Assembly (NCBI GenBank): GCA_017979445.1
Contig: JADQWC010000526.1
Coordinates: 682,001-746,000 of the forward strand
Source of the DNA: Akebia trifoliata
Taxonomy: Eukaryota; Streptophyta; Magnoliopsida; Ranunculales; Lardizabalaceae
Length of the DNA stretch: 64,000 nucleotides
Reading direction: 5' to 3'
Made by a program: the position numbers and the translations under genes. Position 1 is the first letter of the stretch; every line of letters starts with the position of its first letter. The notes under the pieces were generated by a model. The model did no database searches. It was not told the origin of the DNA and worked only from the letters and a program-made list of their open reading frames with translations. This document shows, piece by piece, positions 11,320 to 23,660 of this stretch.

Positions 11320-14300
11320 ATGGCGGAAGCAGTTGTCAGTGTTCTAGTAGAAAAATTGCTTGAAAGTCTCTTAAATGAAGTGCGTCAAGTGCTTGAATTC
11401 CAAAAACAATTCAGGAAAATGCAAAAGGAGCTTCCTCACATGCAAAGCTTCCTCGAAGTCACAAATAACATGAGGATAAATGATCGAAAGGGACCTTTAA
11501 AAATTGTTGCAAGGGAACTAACAGAATTACTATATGAAGCTGAGAACATTACAGAAGATTGTGAGTTGTTTCTAAGACGACGACAAAGACGAAGACGAAA
11601 ATAAAAGTTCATGTGTTGCATCTCTCTTTCATTATTAAAACATCATTATCAAATGGGAAAGAGATTGAGTGAAATAAATCAAGAAATAGGAGATCTTAGA
11701 GAGAAGATGAAAACTTACCTGCCTTCAACTGTCAATCTTCCAAGTGATGAACGTGCCGGAACTAGTCGACCGACAAGATATCCAATCATGGTGAATGATA
11801 CTGAAATAGTAAGCCTAGCAGATGACGTGAAGAAAATTAAACAGTGGGTCATGGATGCAAGTGGACCCATGAGGATCATTGGGATTGTGGGGATGGGTAG
11901 AATAGGCAAAACGACCCTTGCTCAAAAGATAATGAATGATCTTCAATTGAGGGATTCCTTCGAATGTATCTTGCTTGCGACAGTTTCCCAAACTGTCAAA
12001 TATGATGAATTAATCAAAAATCTTTTAAGAAAACTGAATGTGGAGAAGAATTTATCAGACATTGATGTCGGTGGTCTATTGGAAGAACTACGTTTTTTTT
12101 TTTTTTTTGCTAAGCAAGCAAGATGATTTATATTATATATGGGAAAATTTGTACATAGGGCAGACCCTAACGATTTACAATTCGAAGTTGAGGCAATTCA
12201 AGCTTATCTCCAGTATAAGCATGTTTAACATTAATAGGTAACTCCATTACTCGCATGAACTTCATCGACTGTTGACTATGAATTGCTGCTGCAGCAAGGG
12301 CGTCTGCAACAACATTTGCCTCTCTCCAAACATGAGTTACTCTGACTTCGATTTTCGATAGCATTGTCCGTGCCTTATATATCCATTCGTCTAGTTTCCA
12401 AGAGACTACATGACTTGCAAGACCCCTCACTATGATAGCTGAATCCATTTCAACAATAATTTTTTTACCAACTAAATCAAAGCTCTCCAATGCAACTACC
12501 AATGCACGGATTTCAGCTACATTGTTTGTCGCTTCTCCGAAAACCCAGTGCCCTGCTGCCACAAGTTCTCCATGATCATCACGTAGAATAGCACCACCTC
12601 CTGAAATACCTGGGTTACCTCTTGCCGCACCGTCAGTATTAAGTTTAAACCAGCCAGCTGGCGGTTTTTCCCAGCAGACTTTGACTATACGTCTTTGAGG
12701 AATCGTTCTCCTATGTATACCTATAGCTTGAAGCTTTTTGATTTCATCATCTGAGGAAGGATATTTGAAAATCTGATGATCTTCTAGTTCTTTTAGCCAT
12801 TTCAAACAGCTGAATATAACTCCCTGGACAGAGGCCTTCTTGTTCTCAAAGATACATTTATTCCTAGTGATCCAAATGTTCCAGCATACTACCCATGGAA
12901 TCATTCCATTGGCATTTCCAAATTGAGAATTTTTCGATAGGCCCCAATTAAGAAGTAATCCAGGCGTCATAATTCTGACTTGCTCATCTAGAAGGTGGCA
13001 GCTAAAAAAATTCCACACCTTTATAGAAAAAGAACATTTATAGAAAAGGTGTTCAACAGTTTCTTCATCATCTTCACAGCATGGACATCTTGACGCCATG
13101 GAGAAACCCCATTTTTTTCGGATCCAATCCACCGGACATGCTTTATGATAGATCTTCCACGCCAAAGTCTTCATCTTGGTGGGTACCTGAGCCTTCCAGA
13201 TTGCTTTGCAGATATGAGATACATTACCCCTTTCTCTCACTGATTCCCATGCCGAACGGGACGAAAACAACCCAGATTTTGACGGCTTCCAGATTGTTCT
13301 ATCAAAACTTGTTTGCTGAAGATTAGAAGCAATAATCTCTTCCACTGCATTGCCATCTTGAATTAGGTCTCTAAGTTTAGAAACATTCCAGCCCACATGA
13401 CTCCATACCTCCTTCACCATAATTTGTTTATTTTCATCTGGGTAGGAATCGATCAACGGAACTGAACCTCTCCAGTTGTGTAGGAAGAGAGAAGTCGTCG
13501 CACCGTCTCCAATCAAATTTTTTGAAAGTCTAATTGTTGGATGAAGAAAATTTCGAAAAGTTCTCCAAATCTTGGAGCCCCTCGTTTTTGACGGAGTCCA
13601 CCAATTTCCATCCTTGACATACTTCTTCTTAAGGTAGTCTATCCACAACCCTTTCTCATTTACCAATCTCCAGCATGTTTTCGTTAAACCTGTTTTATGG
13701 ATCTCAGCAAGAGTTTTAATACCTAGCCCACCTTCTAGCTTAGGTTTACATACTTTATGCCAAGCAACAAGATGATTTTTCCTTTTACCCTCAGTACTAC
13801 CCCAAAAGAATTTAGCAAAGCTCGACTCCAAAGAATCTGAAATATACTTTGGAATGGGTAGAATTGAAATTAGGTACACTGGAATGGAAGTGAGTACATG
13901 TGAAAGTAAGGTTAAACGACCACCTTCAGATAGAAGATTGGACTTCCAACCCATCATCTTCCTCGAGATCTTGGAAACCAAGCCCCTACACATTTCTCTC
14001 GTAACTCTTCCAGTAAACAGCGGAACACCCAAATAATTGGTTGGTAAAGAGCCCTTTGGAAAACCCAGAATTGTTTTAACAAGGGTGGTTGTGTTATTGT
14101 TACAACAAGGAATGCAGTAATGGTACGATCAATGGGGACCATTGAGAAGCACATACATTGTCCAAAAGTTCTTTCCAATGGAGACGATTGGTTATTATTC
14201 ACCAAAACAGCATTTGCAAACGATGGCGGTCAATGCCCAAATCCAAAAATAGAGCACATCGGCAAGGAGATAGTTTCTCAATGTAAAGGGCTTCCTTTGG

Positions 14301-15814
14301 CAATCAGAGTTGTTGGTGGGGTGTTGATAGGGAAAGGGGATTCTGTCCACGAGTGGAAACGAATATCTATGCATCTAAAGCAAGTGTTGGCGGTCCAAGA
14401 TGAGTTGATTTTTTCTCCATTGCAGTTAAGTTATGAAGAGCTTCCTAAACTTTTGAAGCCTTGTATGTTGTATTTCGCTGCATTCCCAAAAGATTATGAG
14501 ATAAGTGTTTTTGATATAGTTTGGTGGTGGATAGGTGAGGGCTTTGTTCGACAAAGGGATGGAAGGACTGTTGAGGAGATTGGATTAGAATACCTTGATG
14601 AATTAATTGGCCGTAATTTAATATTAGGTGTAGAGAAAGACAACTATGGAGCAAGATTTACAAGCTATGGAGTCCATGATATGGTACGCGACATGATTAT
14701 AAAGATTGCCAAGGATGAAAATTTTTGGGGATTGGATGACAGGGGCATGCTAACTTGTACAAACGATTCACGTCGACTACATGTTGAGAATTCAAAGATT
14801 GATCAAATTAATTCCCAATTGTTGCGGACCATGATCGGGATTGATTTGTGTGAAGAGGAGTTTGCATCAAATGTTGGACTCAAATTACCGCAATTAAAAT
14901 GGTTGAGGATTTTACACATAAGTTTCAACACCCATAACATTTTAGAGAATGTCTCTTCCAAGGTGAATTGGTGGAGTGAGATAGGATCTTTGTCACATCT
15001 AATTTGTCTCACAATAGTAAGGTCGCGTTTATATGAACTCCCGGATTCTATAGAAAATCTTCAAAACCTTCGATCTCTTGTTCTACGTGACTGTGAGAAT
15101 TTAAAAAGGCTTCCTAGACAGGTGACAACTTTGGAAAAACTAACCAAGTAACTTTTAATTGAATGTGAACAAATAGAGTATCTACCCGGTGGGGTTGGAA
15201 AGCTAACAAACCTTGATGAACTTTGGGGGTTTAGGTTTGCAAATTCCAATGTTGAAGATGGGTGTCACCTTTCTAACTTGAAAAAGTTGACGCTACTTAA
15301 AAAACTCAAGATTACCATTGATTCAAAAGATCATTTAAAAGAAGAGGAGCTGAAAGTCTTATCTGAGTTTGTACAACTGGAGATTTTAATTGTAGAATTC
15401 AAAAATGGGATAGGTGAGCAAATCATAAGGAAAGTTGATTATGAGATTCCTCGTCTTCAGAAGCTTCAGGAACTAGAATTCGTAGAGTATCCAGGAGAAA
15501 CGACACCAGCATGGATCAATCCAACTACTCTTTCAAATTCGCAACGACTCTTTATATGTTCTTCAGAAAATATTACTGGAATGAGTTCAAAGTTGTTTGG
15601 TGTTGAAAATGTGGTTTGGGAATTAGAGAACTTAATCTTGAATGATCTACCAAACTTGCAGGTAGATTGGCTTAGGATGAAAAAGGCAATGCCATTCTTA
15701 AGACAACTTGAAGTTGATAATTGTGACAAACTCACGTCACCTCCTTGGAGCTATGATGATGGCACTTGGACAAAAGAAGAAGAGCATGAAGAAGAAGAAG
15801 AAAGTAGGCTATGA
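11320..15814 (+). pseudogene. ZAR1-like CC-NB-LRR pseudogene, LINE-interrupted (unit 1)
   Basis: Second copy of the receptor encoded at 40,404-43,028. The true start is the ATG at 11,320 (MAEAVVSVLVEK). Codon 95 is a stop (TAA at 11,602, where the intact copy has TAC), and a second stop replaces a leucine codon at 15,149-15,151. Both stops are in frame and the frame continues after them. The P-loop is GMGRIGKTT instead of GMGGIGKTT. At 12,093-14,077 a LINE in reverse orientation replaces 103 bp that in the intact copy encode the Walker B/kinase-2 box (LIILDDVW). NB-ARC, winged helix with VHD, and LRRs follow from 14,078. The C-terminus ends in a Glu-rich tail. It cannot make a full receptor; truncated CC-only product is possible but speculative. 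Confidence 0.93.
12093..14077 (-). mobile_element. 5'-truncated LINE (L1-type with RNase H) inside NLR pseudogene
   Basis: On the minus strand a single open frame of over 620 codons runs from the right edge to a TAG at 12,167. It begins with the last part of the reverse transcriptase (SLPTNYLGVPLF), continues through a zinc-binding zf-RVT region (CPCC...EHLFYKC, about residues 305-330 from the first Met), and ends in a plant-type RNase H. The acidic residues of the RNase H are visible: TDGAARGNPG near residue 465, AEIRAL near 505, EMDSA near 527 and ADALA near 576. A poly-A tail appears as 16 T at 12,093-12,108. The catalytic YADD box and everything upstream are missing, so it is dead on arrival, but the frame is unbroken, which suggests a fairly recent insertion. 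No target duplication is visible. Confidence 0.93.
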
Positions 15815-17120
15815 AGATGACTGGGCCAGCATGTCCCTTTAGATATTTATTTGTGTGTGTCTGTTTGAGCAGATGACTTACTTCGTTGTATTATCCCATT
15901 TTTATCATTTGTTATTCTTATTTATATGTGGTAATGCTATTGTTCTTCTCTTTCTCTCTTTTGTTAATTATGATAAAAAGTTATTTTTACTTCTTTAAAT
16001 TTTATTTTATTTTATTTTATAACCAAGATAGTCTTACTAAATTAGCATGATTTCAAATCATACTAATGGTCGTTGAGTTCACTTTGTGGTATCCAAATAC
16101 GTGATTTGATGCCACAACTAGACGGTTGTAAAGGACATAATTCTATGAAGTTAAATTTTTTTTTTCAAAGTTAACTTTTACCGTTCAATTTTTATTGTAA
16201 TTTTGGGAGTTCAGTTGCCGTCCATTTTCAAAACCTTGGATCAAGCCCAATTTTTTGTATTATTATTAAAATGAAAAAATTGGATATGTGTTTTTCAATG
16301 AAATCTAGAGGACTGTCATATTGGATTGCCAAAGTGATAATTTGATTGGGCTCAATAACCCTTAGAAAGATGGATATAGGTGAATGCCCATTCAATTGAA
16401 AGCAAAACATTTAAGGGTACTTATGATTGCACATGAAACGATTTTTATGAAGAATGCCATTTTCTAGTGTATGATTGTGTATTTTTCCCAACATTCATTT
16501 TTTCCACCCAAAGGAATTAGTAGGAAAATTATTTCCCGACCTCATTATTCTCTCGTGATTGCCCCCACCCCCAAAATTAAAATCCTACTCTCTTTTTTCT
16601 TGACATTTTATTCAGTACTATCACTCTAAATTCCATAAAATTCATTTTCATCATGATCACTTAAAAAAAATTCCTTACTATCATATACAATGTAATTGGT
16701 CATCCGAATTAAGAATCTACTAAAGCGAAATTCAACAACGTACAATGATCTAGAACGTTTAAATACTTGTATTCTTTTCAGAACTAAAAATAGGTCTAGA
16801 GTCACGAAGAAAAAAGTTATCCCTTTTAATGATTAATCACTTGATGAATTTATTTCTCAATCAAAGAGATTGCTCTCAATTGGGGTTCAATGGTCATTAT
16901 AAATTGGACGAGCAAAAATGTTCATTGCATGTGAGATATGACTTATACATACCATATTGTATATAAAAAGATTCGGGGGTTTTAGTGATTCGGGCTCCTA
17001 ACATTCACAAGTTACGAGTTTGGGCTTGATCTCTTTAGAATTGGCAGTTTACCTTTCAAAATTGCCACATCAACAAAAAAGTAAATTCTATACCGAAACT
17101 ACCCTTTAACCATTCTAACA
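15815..17120. other. Unit spacer downstream of NLR, non-coding
   Basis: Near-identical to 46,642-47,945 downstream of the truncated unit 3 NLR. It probably contains the NLR 3' UTR at its start. The stretch about 16,430-16,600, with TTTTTCCACCCAAAGGAATT, is related to 32,290-32,510 and may be a dispersed MITE. I see no gene in it. Confidence 0.55.
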
Positions 17121-20100
17121 CTAAACATGGTACCGTCTTCCGTTGCAAGTATAATGATTACACTTTTCATATTAAAAATAATAAATTCTCACTGTCTTTT
17201 TTCTTGTTCTATATATATTGCAGACCAAAAAAATGAAGAACACATTTCTGAGGTTCGAACTGAGATCAAAAGAAGAAGACTACATAAATTCAAGATGGAG
17301 ATATTGAAAATTCAAAGAAGAAGAATATGTAAGTGGAGATGAAGAAGAAGAAATTCATATGAAAAAGAAGATTTAATATTATTTTTTTGAAAATAGAAAA
17401 GCGCCTATTTACAGAGATTTATTTTATTTATACTGTAGTGTAAACATTTTATAAAGAGGCACATTATTTCACGTTATTCATTTGAACAGAGGGGTGTTAT
17501 TTATTGACGTGTTTTCAAATCATTAAACATCATATCATATTTGACACATGTAGTCAAATCCCCAAACACGTCAGATTAATTTTGAATTAAATTTGAATCT
17601 TTTTCATAATAGTGCCCTTGCATTTGTGTCAACGTGTGGTAGTCATCCTTATTGACCATGGTCAAGGGATTAATATGGGTATTATAAATATAGTAACGAG
17701 GTCTTTTTAAATTTTTTATTAAATTACAATTAATGTTTGCGAAGTACTTCTAGTTCTTGAGGCCCTAATACTAGGTCATCTTCTTTACGAAGTACTGTAT
17801 TCAAACACATTCCTCAGGACAAGAAGTGGCTAAGGAGGATGGAAATTGAAGATGCTCTTAAGGGCCATATCTCCAATGAAGTGTTTGTTAAGTTGTCTAT
17901 GTTGTATGTTTTAACTGACTTTTTGTTGATAAATACAAGTAATTCGATTAGTTGAGAGTATGTTCACCTTACTAACGACATGGTGAAATTAACAACTATC
18001 CATGGGGAATGATTTTTTTTTATTTGCTAACTTCGATTGAAAATATCGTAAGGCAAATAAATAAAGATGTTTATAACATTTTCAAATGCATTATAACCTT
18101 ATAGGTTTGTTAACTTATTTTTATTAATTTTGTACAAAAAATACTTATCATTTTGTGTGATTTTTATTAGTTTATTTTATTATATATTTTGTGTAGATTT
18201 GGGCATTCGAGCATGTGTTGGCGCTAATTCCGAAACTTATAAACATCAACTTCCCACGTATATACTAAAATGGCGACCACATAAGTTTCAGAGGGGTTCT
18301 ATTATGTGAATTTTTTTGAAAGTACTAAGGTATGTGATTTATTAATTATAATAAAAATTAAATTGATTTTAAGTTAAGCTATATTAAATTGATTAATTTT
18401 CAAATTTCATACTTGTAGGCAGTAGTGAGTCTTTGGATTTCAAAAAATAGAAAGTGGGAAGGGGGTTATAGCAGATTTGCTAAATGTATATCATATAGTA
18501 GCGTTAAACACTTTTAAAAATAATAATATCTTCTGTATTGTAGTACTGGTATGTTTTTGTGTCATATGATGTTAGGCCCCGAAAGATATTGATGAGGAGG
18601 AGGAGGAAGAGGAAGAGGGCGAAGATAGTAGGGCTAAGAAGATGAATTCTTATAGTGATTTGGTGAAGAGAATGAATGAGTATGAGATGAAGATTGATAA
18701 AATCTTTAATGAAATAAATTTATTGATAGTGAAAAAGAAGAACATGTGCAATGAGAAGGTCTATCAGACATGCTACTAGACATGTGTCAAGCAAGCCTTC
18801 TTATGGAAGTGAATATGTTGGCAAGAAAAAGAAAATGAAAGAGCTAGTAGTTGTGGAAACCAAAAAGCAAAAGGTTAGTGATTTGTGACTCGAGAGGAAG
18901 AAAAAGAAGCTTAAGTAGGAAAAGAAAAGAAAGCCAGAAAATGAGAAGAAAAGGAATAAGAAAGAGAAAAAGAAAAATGACGGAGAAGATAAAAGAAAGA
19001 AAAATAAAGAAGAAGATCAGATGGAAGTGAATGAGGGTGATGAGGGGGAATGGAGAAGGATGAGGGTGATGAGTGGGGAATGTAGAGAATGGTGGAGGGT
19101 AAAATAAATCAGATTTTACGAGAGAGGCTATTGGAACTTAAGGGAAAAAATACAACAAAGTTTGAAATAAAGAAAGAAAAAAAATAACTAGAAAAGAAAA
19201 TAAGAAGGAAGATATGAAGAAAGTAGAGAAGAAAAAAGAACAGAGGAAGAAGGGGTTCCCAAAATGACTGGCGATGAACATACAACATGTGAAAATTCTA
19301 TAAGGGATTTCCTCTACAGTCTTGTAGATGCATGATTTTTTATATTCGATTATCACCTCTACGAGAGTTTAGAGTCGTCACCATTCCTTTTTGTAAAAAG
19401 GTGTCAATGGTCACCCGGAATGTATTTGAAAAGAGTGTCGTTTTAGCGTTTAGTGACTCTCGTACGGATAAAACACCGATCCACCTAAAATCTAGGCAAA
19501 CGGTTCGATTAGAGAAAAGGGAATGTGTTAAGTACCCCTTTCTCTCCACCAATCGGTGGTAACCTCAAAGTAACTTGGTCATTTTCGGATAAAAATGAAA
19601 TAAATAAAAAAGTCGACCGATGGACAACTTGTACTCTAAGAATGGATTTACTATCGGCTTGGATTATCGGGATCATCTCATTAAAGGAGATGGTCCTTAT
19701 GAAAATCTAGCATTGGGAACAATCTTTATTTTTTTTTCTGAAAAGTGTTGGCTAATAGTTGTAGGCCCATTCTCATGGATTCAGAAAGACTCGAATACAG
19801 ATTGCCTCAAACGAGTTGAAGGATTTAAAACGGTTATCTTTTCAAGGTGATTACAACCCTTATGCTTTCAACCGAACTAAAGTCCGATATACCAGATATA
19901 GGGGAGGGGAAACACTACATCTTATAGGTATGTTAAAATAAAATAAAAAATGAAAGTAGGAAATAGAAGAGGGTGATGAAGAGGGGAGAGAAAGGGAGTG
20001 CAATGCTGTCCTCAATCCTACCTTGAGATTTAGGTCTTCCCTTTCTTCTCTTGTTCCTTCTTTTCTTCTTCTTGGGTCCTTAGTAAAATTATGAAAATAT

Positions 20101-21590
20101 ATTTTTCAAACTAAAGAAATGATGAGAGAAGATGGGAGTTGAGTAGAAGAGAGTTGGGAGATTTTTTTTTTTTAGATTTGGTGCTTGGTGCCCCTTTTTA
20201 GAAGGTGGGGAGAGGTATTTATAGGTATTGAGGGTTGCTTTTAGGAGTAGGATGGGATGAAAATGTAGAAAGATGGAAAATGACATGAGGCTTGAAGGTA
20301 AGGGGTGTGAAATTTAGGGTTGAGAAGATGGTATTTGTAGAAGGGGAGGTAAATGTGTAGTTTTTTTTATCCAAATGAGTTGAATCCCCCCCAACCCATT
20401 TGGGTTGAGTGTTTAATGAGGTGAAGTGATGTGATGTTTAATTAAAAGAATAGGTTGTGTAAGGGATTAGTTTTTGGGAGGGTGGAGATGATGGTAACAT
20501 GAGTTCAAAAGGTGTGGAGATTAAGTATTTGGATGGATTGATTGGATAGAAGGGGTGTGGGGATGGCTTGTGAAGATAGGTTTAAGGGAAATGATGAGAA
20601 AAATGTGTGAGTTGTGACGTGGGTAGGTAATTTTGTTATAAAAAAGTGATGGGTTAAGTTTATGACATAGAGTGTGGGTAGTGGTATGAATGGTGGTTTT
20701 GTTAGAGAAAGGTGATGGGTTAAGTTAAGTAGAATGATTTTTTAGAGGTGGGTTGTAGTGAAGACAAATGTCTCATTTGATGATCAAATGTTAATTGGTT
20801 GATGTAGATAATGGTTTGTGGATTATGGTTATGGATATGGATGTGGGCTTTGATATGTTGGACTTAAGATTTTAGGTTGTTGAAATAGGTTAAGGTTTAT
20901 TTTAAGATGAGGATTTGAAGGTAAGTGAGTCTTAGGGTTTGGGATGTATGAAGTTAGGATTAGGCTAAGTCGAGTGAGGTGAAAAATGAATTTTTTAGGG
21001 AATTGAGGGTTGGTGGCCTATAAACGGGCTTAGGGTAATTTCAGATTTGAGAATGCAATGGTGAGAGATGGAAGAGGTGAGGGGCATGTAAAGCCTCATT
21101 ATGAGTTCATGAGACTTTTAGGGGTCTTAGGAACCTTCGATTTAATCAAAATGTCGAGTTTCGACGATTTAGACTTTTTAGGCTCGTTGGCGGATTTTAT
21201 TAAAAAGTTGATTTTGTTTTATCCTTTTGAGTGGGGACCCATTCAAATTGGGGTATTTACAAGTCTAAAACCAAGTTCAATGTTTACCACAGAGGAAGTG
21301 AATGAGATGTACAAGTTTATCAGAAAAATTCCTAAACAACATAAAAAGTACTATTTCATTCAATATTGCGTTTTTTTTTTTTTTTACATACATCTTCAAA
21401 ATGTTTGAAAAAACCCTTGAAAATGATTTCTTTTTTTCCTTCTCAAATCCTTTTCATCGGAATGGAATCTCCCAAACTCTTTCGAGATGTTGAAAATCTA
21501 ATGTTTTATTATGAAAGTAGTAAGTTTGAATGCTTACGGAAATGTCAACATTTCAACCGTGAGAAATGGCTAAAGTAAGGTTTAGGAATC
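17120..21590 (+). pseudogene. Degraded Ulp1/MULE-type transposon ORF, split by solo LTR (unit 1)
   Basis: Fragmentary plus-strand coding signal. About 18,195-18,300 gives IWAFEHVLALIPKLI followed by a proline-arginine-tyrosine-like block, resembling the 'WAFE' region (DUF1985 neighbourhood) of plant Ulp1-protease transposons. About 18,575-19,110 encodes a strongly Glu/Lys-rich segment with several stops and frameshifts. The frame ending DFLYSL at 19,318 continues in frame after the solo LTR as KPSSMFTTEEVNEMYKFI (from about 21,266), showing one ORF was split. Possible introns are visible, and no protease triad is recognisable. Family assignment is tentative; the coding character and breakage are clear. 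Confidence 0.45.
19323..21261 (+). mobile_element. Solo LTR (Tat/Ogre-like ends), unit 1
   Basis: Starts TGTAGATGCATG and ends GGGGTATTTACA (GGGGTGTCTACA in unit 3). It has inverted TGTAGA/TCTACA ends and a perfect 5-bp duplication AGTCT at 19,318-19,322 and 21,262-21,266. It is 1.94 kb. The partner at 50,144-52,058 shares the same insertion point, so it predates the unit 1/unit 3 split. It contains only LTR-type sequence and no gag/pol. Confidence 0.85.
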
Positions 21591-21784
21591 GTTTTGAAAA
21601 TAAGGATTTACTAAATGGATTATTTTCATAACTTGCAAAAGTCAAGGACTAAATTGAAAGAAACGTTAGTGTAGGGATTATTATATAATTTTCCCTATAT
21701 AATAAGGAGTGATGAACTAATAAAAAAAGAAAACTTTGTTCACTAGTATTACGTTAAAATAAACCTGTATGAGGATATTTTGAT

Positions 21785-22311
21785 TAGGGGTGTCAATGGA
21801 TAGTCGAAATCCGAATTCGAATTCGAATTCAAAAAATCGAATATTATCCGAAATTTTCAGATATCGGATTCGGATTCGGATGTCATTTTAAAATTCGAAT
21901 GCGTTTCGGATACGAATTCGGATATTGCGATATCCGATTCGATAATATCCGCTCCGATATAATACATATATTATATATTTATGTTTTACAACAAAATTTT
22001 TACACATGTATATATATATGGTGATGTGTATTCGTGTTATACAACAAAATGTTATTTTTAGAACTTTATCTTCTCCAAACAACTTAAACGCTAAAACCTG
22101 AACCAGTTGACGGAACCGATTGATTTCGATCGAACTCCCTACCCATTGTCTTTTCTGGCCAGTGAGCATCAGGTACACTCTCTCTCTCTCTCTCTCTCTC
22201 TCTGATCTAATTCAAACCAGTCGGACTGATTTTTTAAGAGGAAATCTGTGGGTTCGAGTTTCGACTGTGCGAACTTCGACACATCTTCTCCAGCTGACAG
22301 AATCCAGGGAC

Positions 22312-22361
<50 letters not shown>

Positions 22362-22635
22362 ATCCCCGATCCGAACCAGTCGGAGTAATTTTTCCGAGAA
22401 AACCTGTGGGTTTCGACTGTGTGAACTTCGACGGATTGAGGATGATGGTATTTTGTATGATTTTTATTGGATCGGATATTATCGGATATTTGATATATTT
22501 TTCGGATTCAAATTTGAATGTTTGTTAGGGATATCCGATCGGATTCGAATTCGAATTCGGATAGTATTGTTTTTTTTGGAATTCGAATTCGGATATAGTA
22601 CTATCCGATCGGATACATATCCGTTGACAGGCCTA
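21785..22635. mobile_element. Non-autonomous hAT element, 851 bp
   Basis: The ends TAGGGGTGTCAATGG and TAGGCCTGTCAACGG (complement of the right end) form the TIR. A perfect 8-bp target duplication ATTTTGAT lies at 21,777-21,784 and 22,636-22,643. Unit 3 has the empty site with a single ATTTTGAT at about 52,568. Subterminal zones are packed with ATTCGGAT/ATCCGAAT repeats, probable transposase-binding sites. Inside are two imperfect ~80-bp direct copies (about 22,205-22,285 and 22,368-22,435) each preceded by a long CT tract. The open frame on the plus strand across it is low-complexity and not a gene. Confidence 0.93.
22162..22203. repeat. CT microsatellite in hAT element
   Basis: Perfect (CT)n tract, with a longer one at about 22,316-22,360. 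Each precedes one of the two internal ~80-bp copies of the element, so the microsatellite was probably duplicated with them. Confidence 0.85.
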
Positions 22636-22639
22636 ATTT

Positions 22640-23660
22640 TGATCCAAAAAATAGAGTTCCAATAGCAAATGGTCTTTTGACCATTACCCAAAAAGTGGGC
22701 CATTTTTGTAATTAAGTTAATAGTTGTGAAATATCTATGTAAAAGGAAAATATGTTTAAATTGAATCCGACCCATAAATAAGTCCGGATGCTTGTGGATT
22801 TGGACATATATGATTTTTATTTGACCCAATCTTACTGAACAGCTAGATAGGGCAGGGTCTGGACCAAGTTTTGGTTAGGTTTCGACTTTTGTGGCTTGAA
22901 TAGCATCGGACTGTTTACGGTTCAACCCGAACCAGTGACAATCACACCGAGTCAATGGATCGTGTTCAGATCAAATCAAGGTTGATTTGGTAACACTCCA
23001 ATAAGGATTGATCCGATAAGTTTCAAAAGAGTTATAATAGAATCGGGTCTATATCAGGCCAAACCTAATTTTATATGTACACTTTATATATTTTAACAAA
23101 CATATAATATAAATTATATACTTTCTAACTTCTTATTTGATCGGGTCATGATTGATCTAGATCATATCCAATAAGATATCAGATCAGATTCTTATTGGAA
23201 TCCAAACATCAATCCTTCCAGTTTAGGGTTACCCAATTCTTTAAAAAGGAATCAAAGCACAAATCGATTAGAATCAAACCAATTCATGGTACAATTCATG
23301 GTGGCGAATTCATTATCGTTGACCTTAGTGTTTACTGACTAATGAAAAATGACAAAATACCCTCATGCTCATAGTATAAATAAAAAAAAGTTTGATTTTT
23401 TTTCTTCCCAAAATCAACTATCTTCGTTCCTGAGTAACGAATCACAAACTTTAACCCGTATTCAAATCAAGAGAACCGACGAATCAGGTAATCATACATC
23501 CAGAACCGAAGTTATTGAATCATAGTGGATCTGATTTTAGGTCGGAGTGGGCCACGATGATGTGCCACTTCGAAAAGAATTCGAAAGTCAGATTTAACCT
23601 GACTCCCGTGAGTACAGGATCCAAAGCAGTAGTTTTAAGCCCTTTGTTACCCTTGCGCCA
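22640..23660 (+). other. Upstream region of S4 pseudogene
   Basis: Matches 52,566-53,575 upstream of the intact S4 gene, with small indels. It should contain the ancestral S4 promoter and 5' leader (for example the 'gaaccgacgaatcag' segment near 23,475). No other gene is seen. Confidence 0.5.

Noticed and set aside
12167..14032. The 621-residue minus frame as a stand-alone host RNase H-like gene
   Set aside because: It joins upstream to reverse transcriptase sequence, has a poly-A tail, and interrupts an NLR, so it is a 5'-truncated LINE.
22120..22665. 181-residue plus-strand frame
   Set aside because: It lies across the hAT element and consists of CT microsatellite and subterminal repeats; no protein family is seen.
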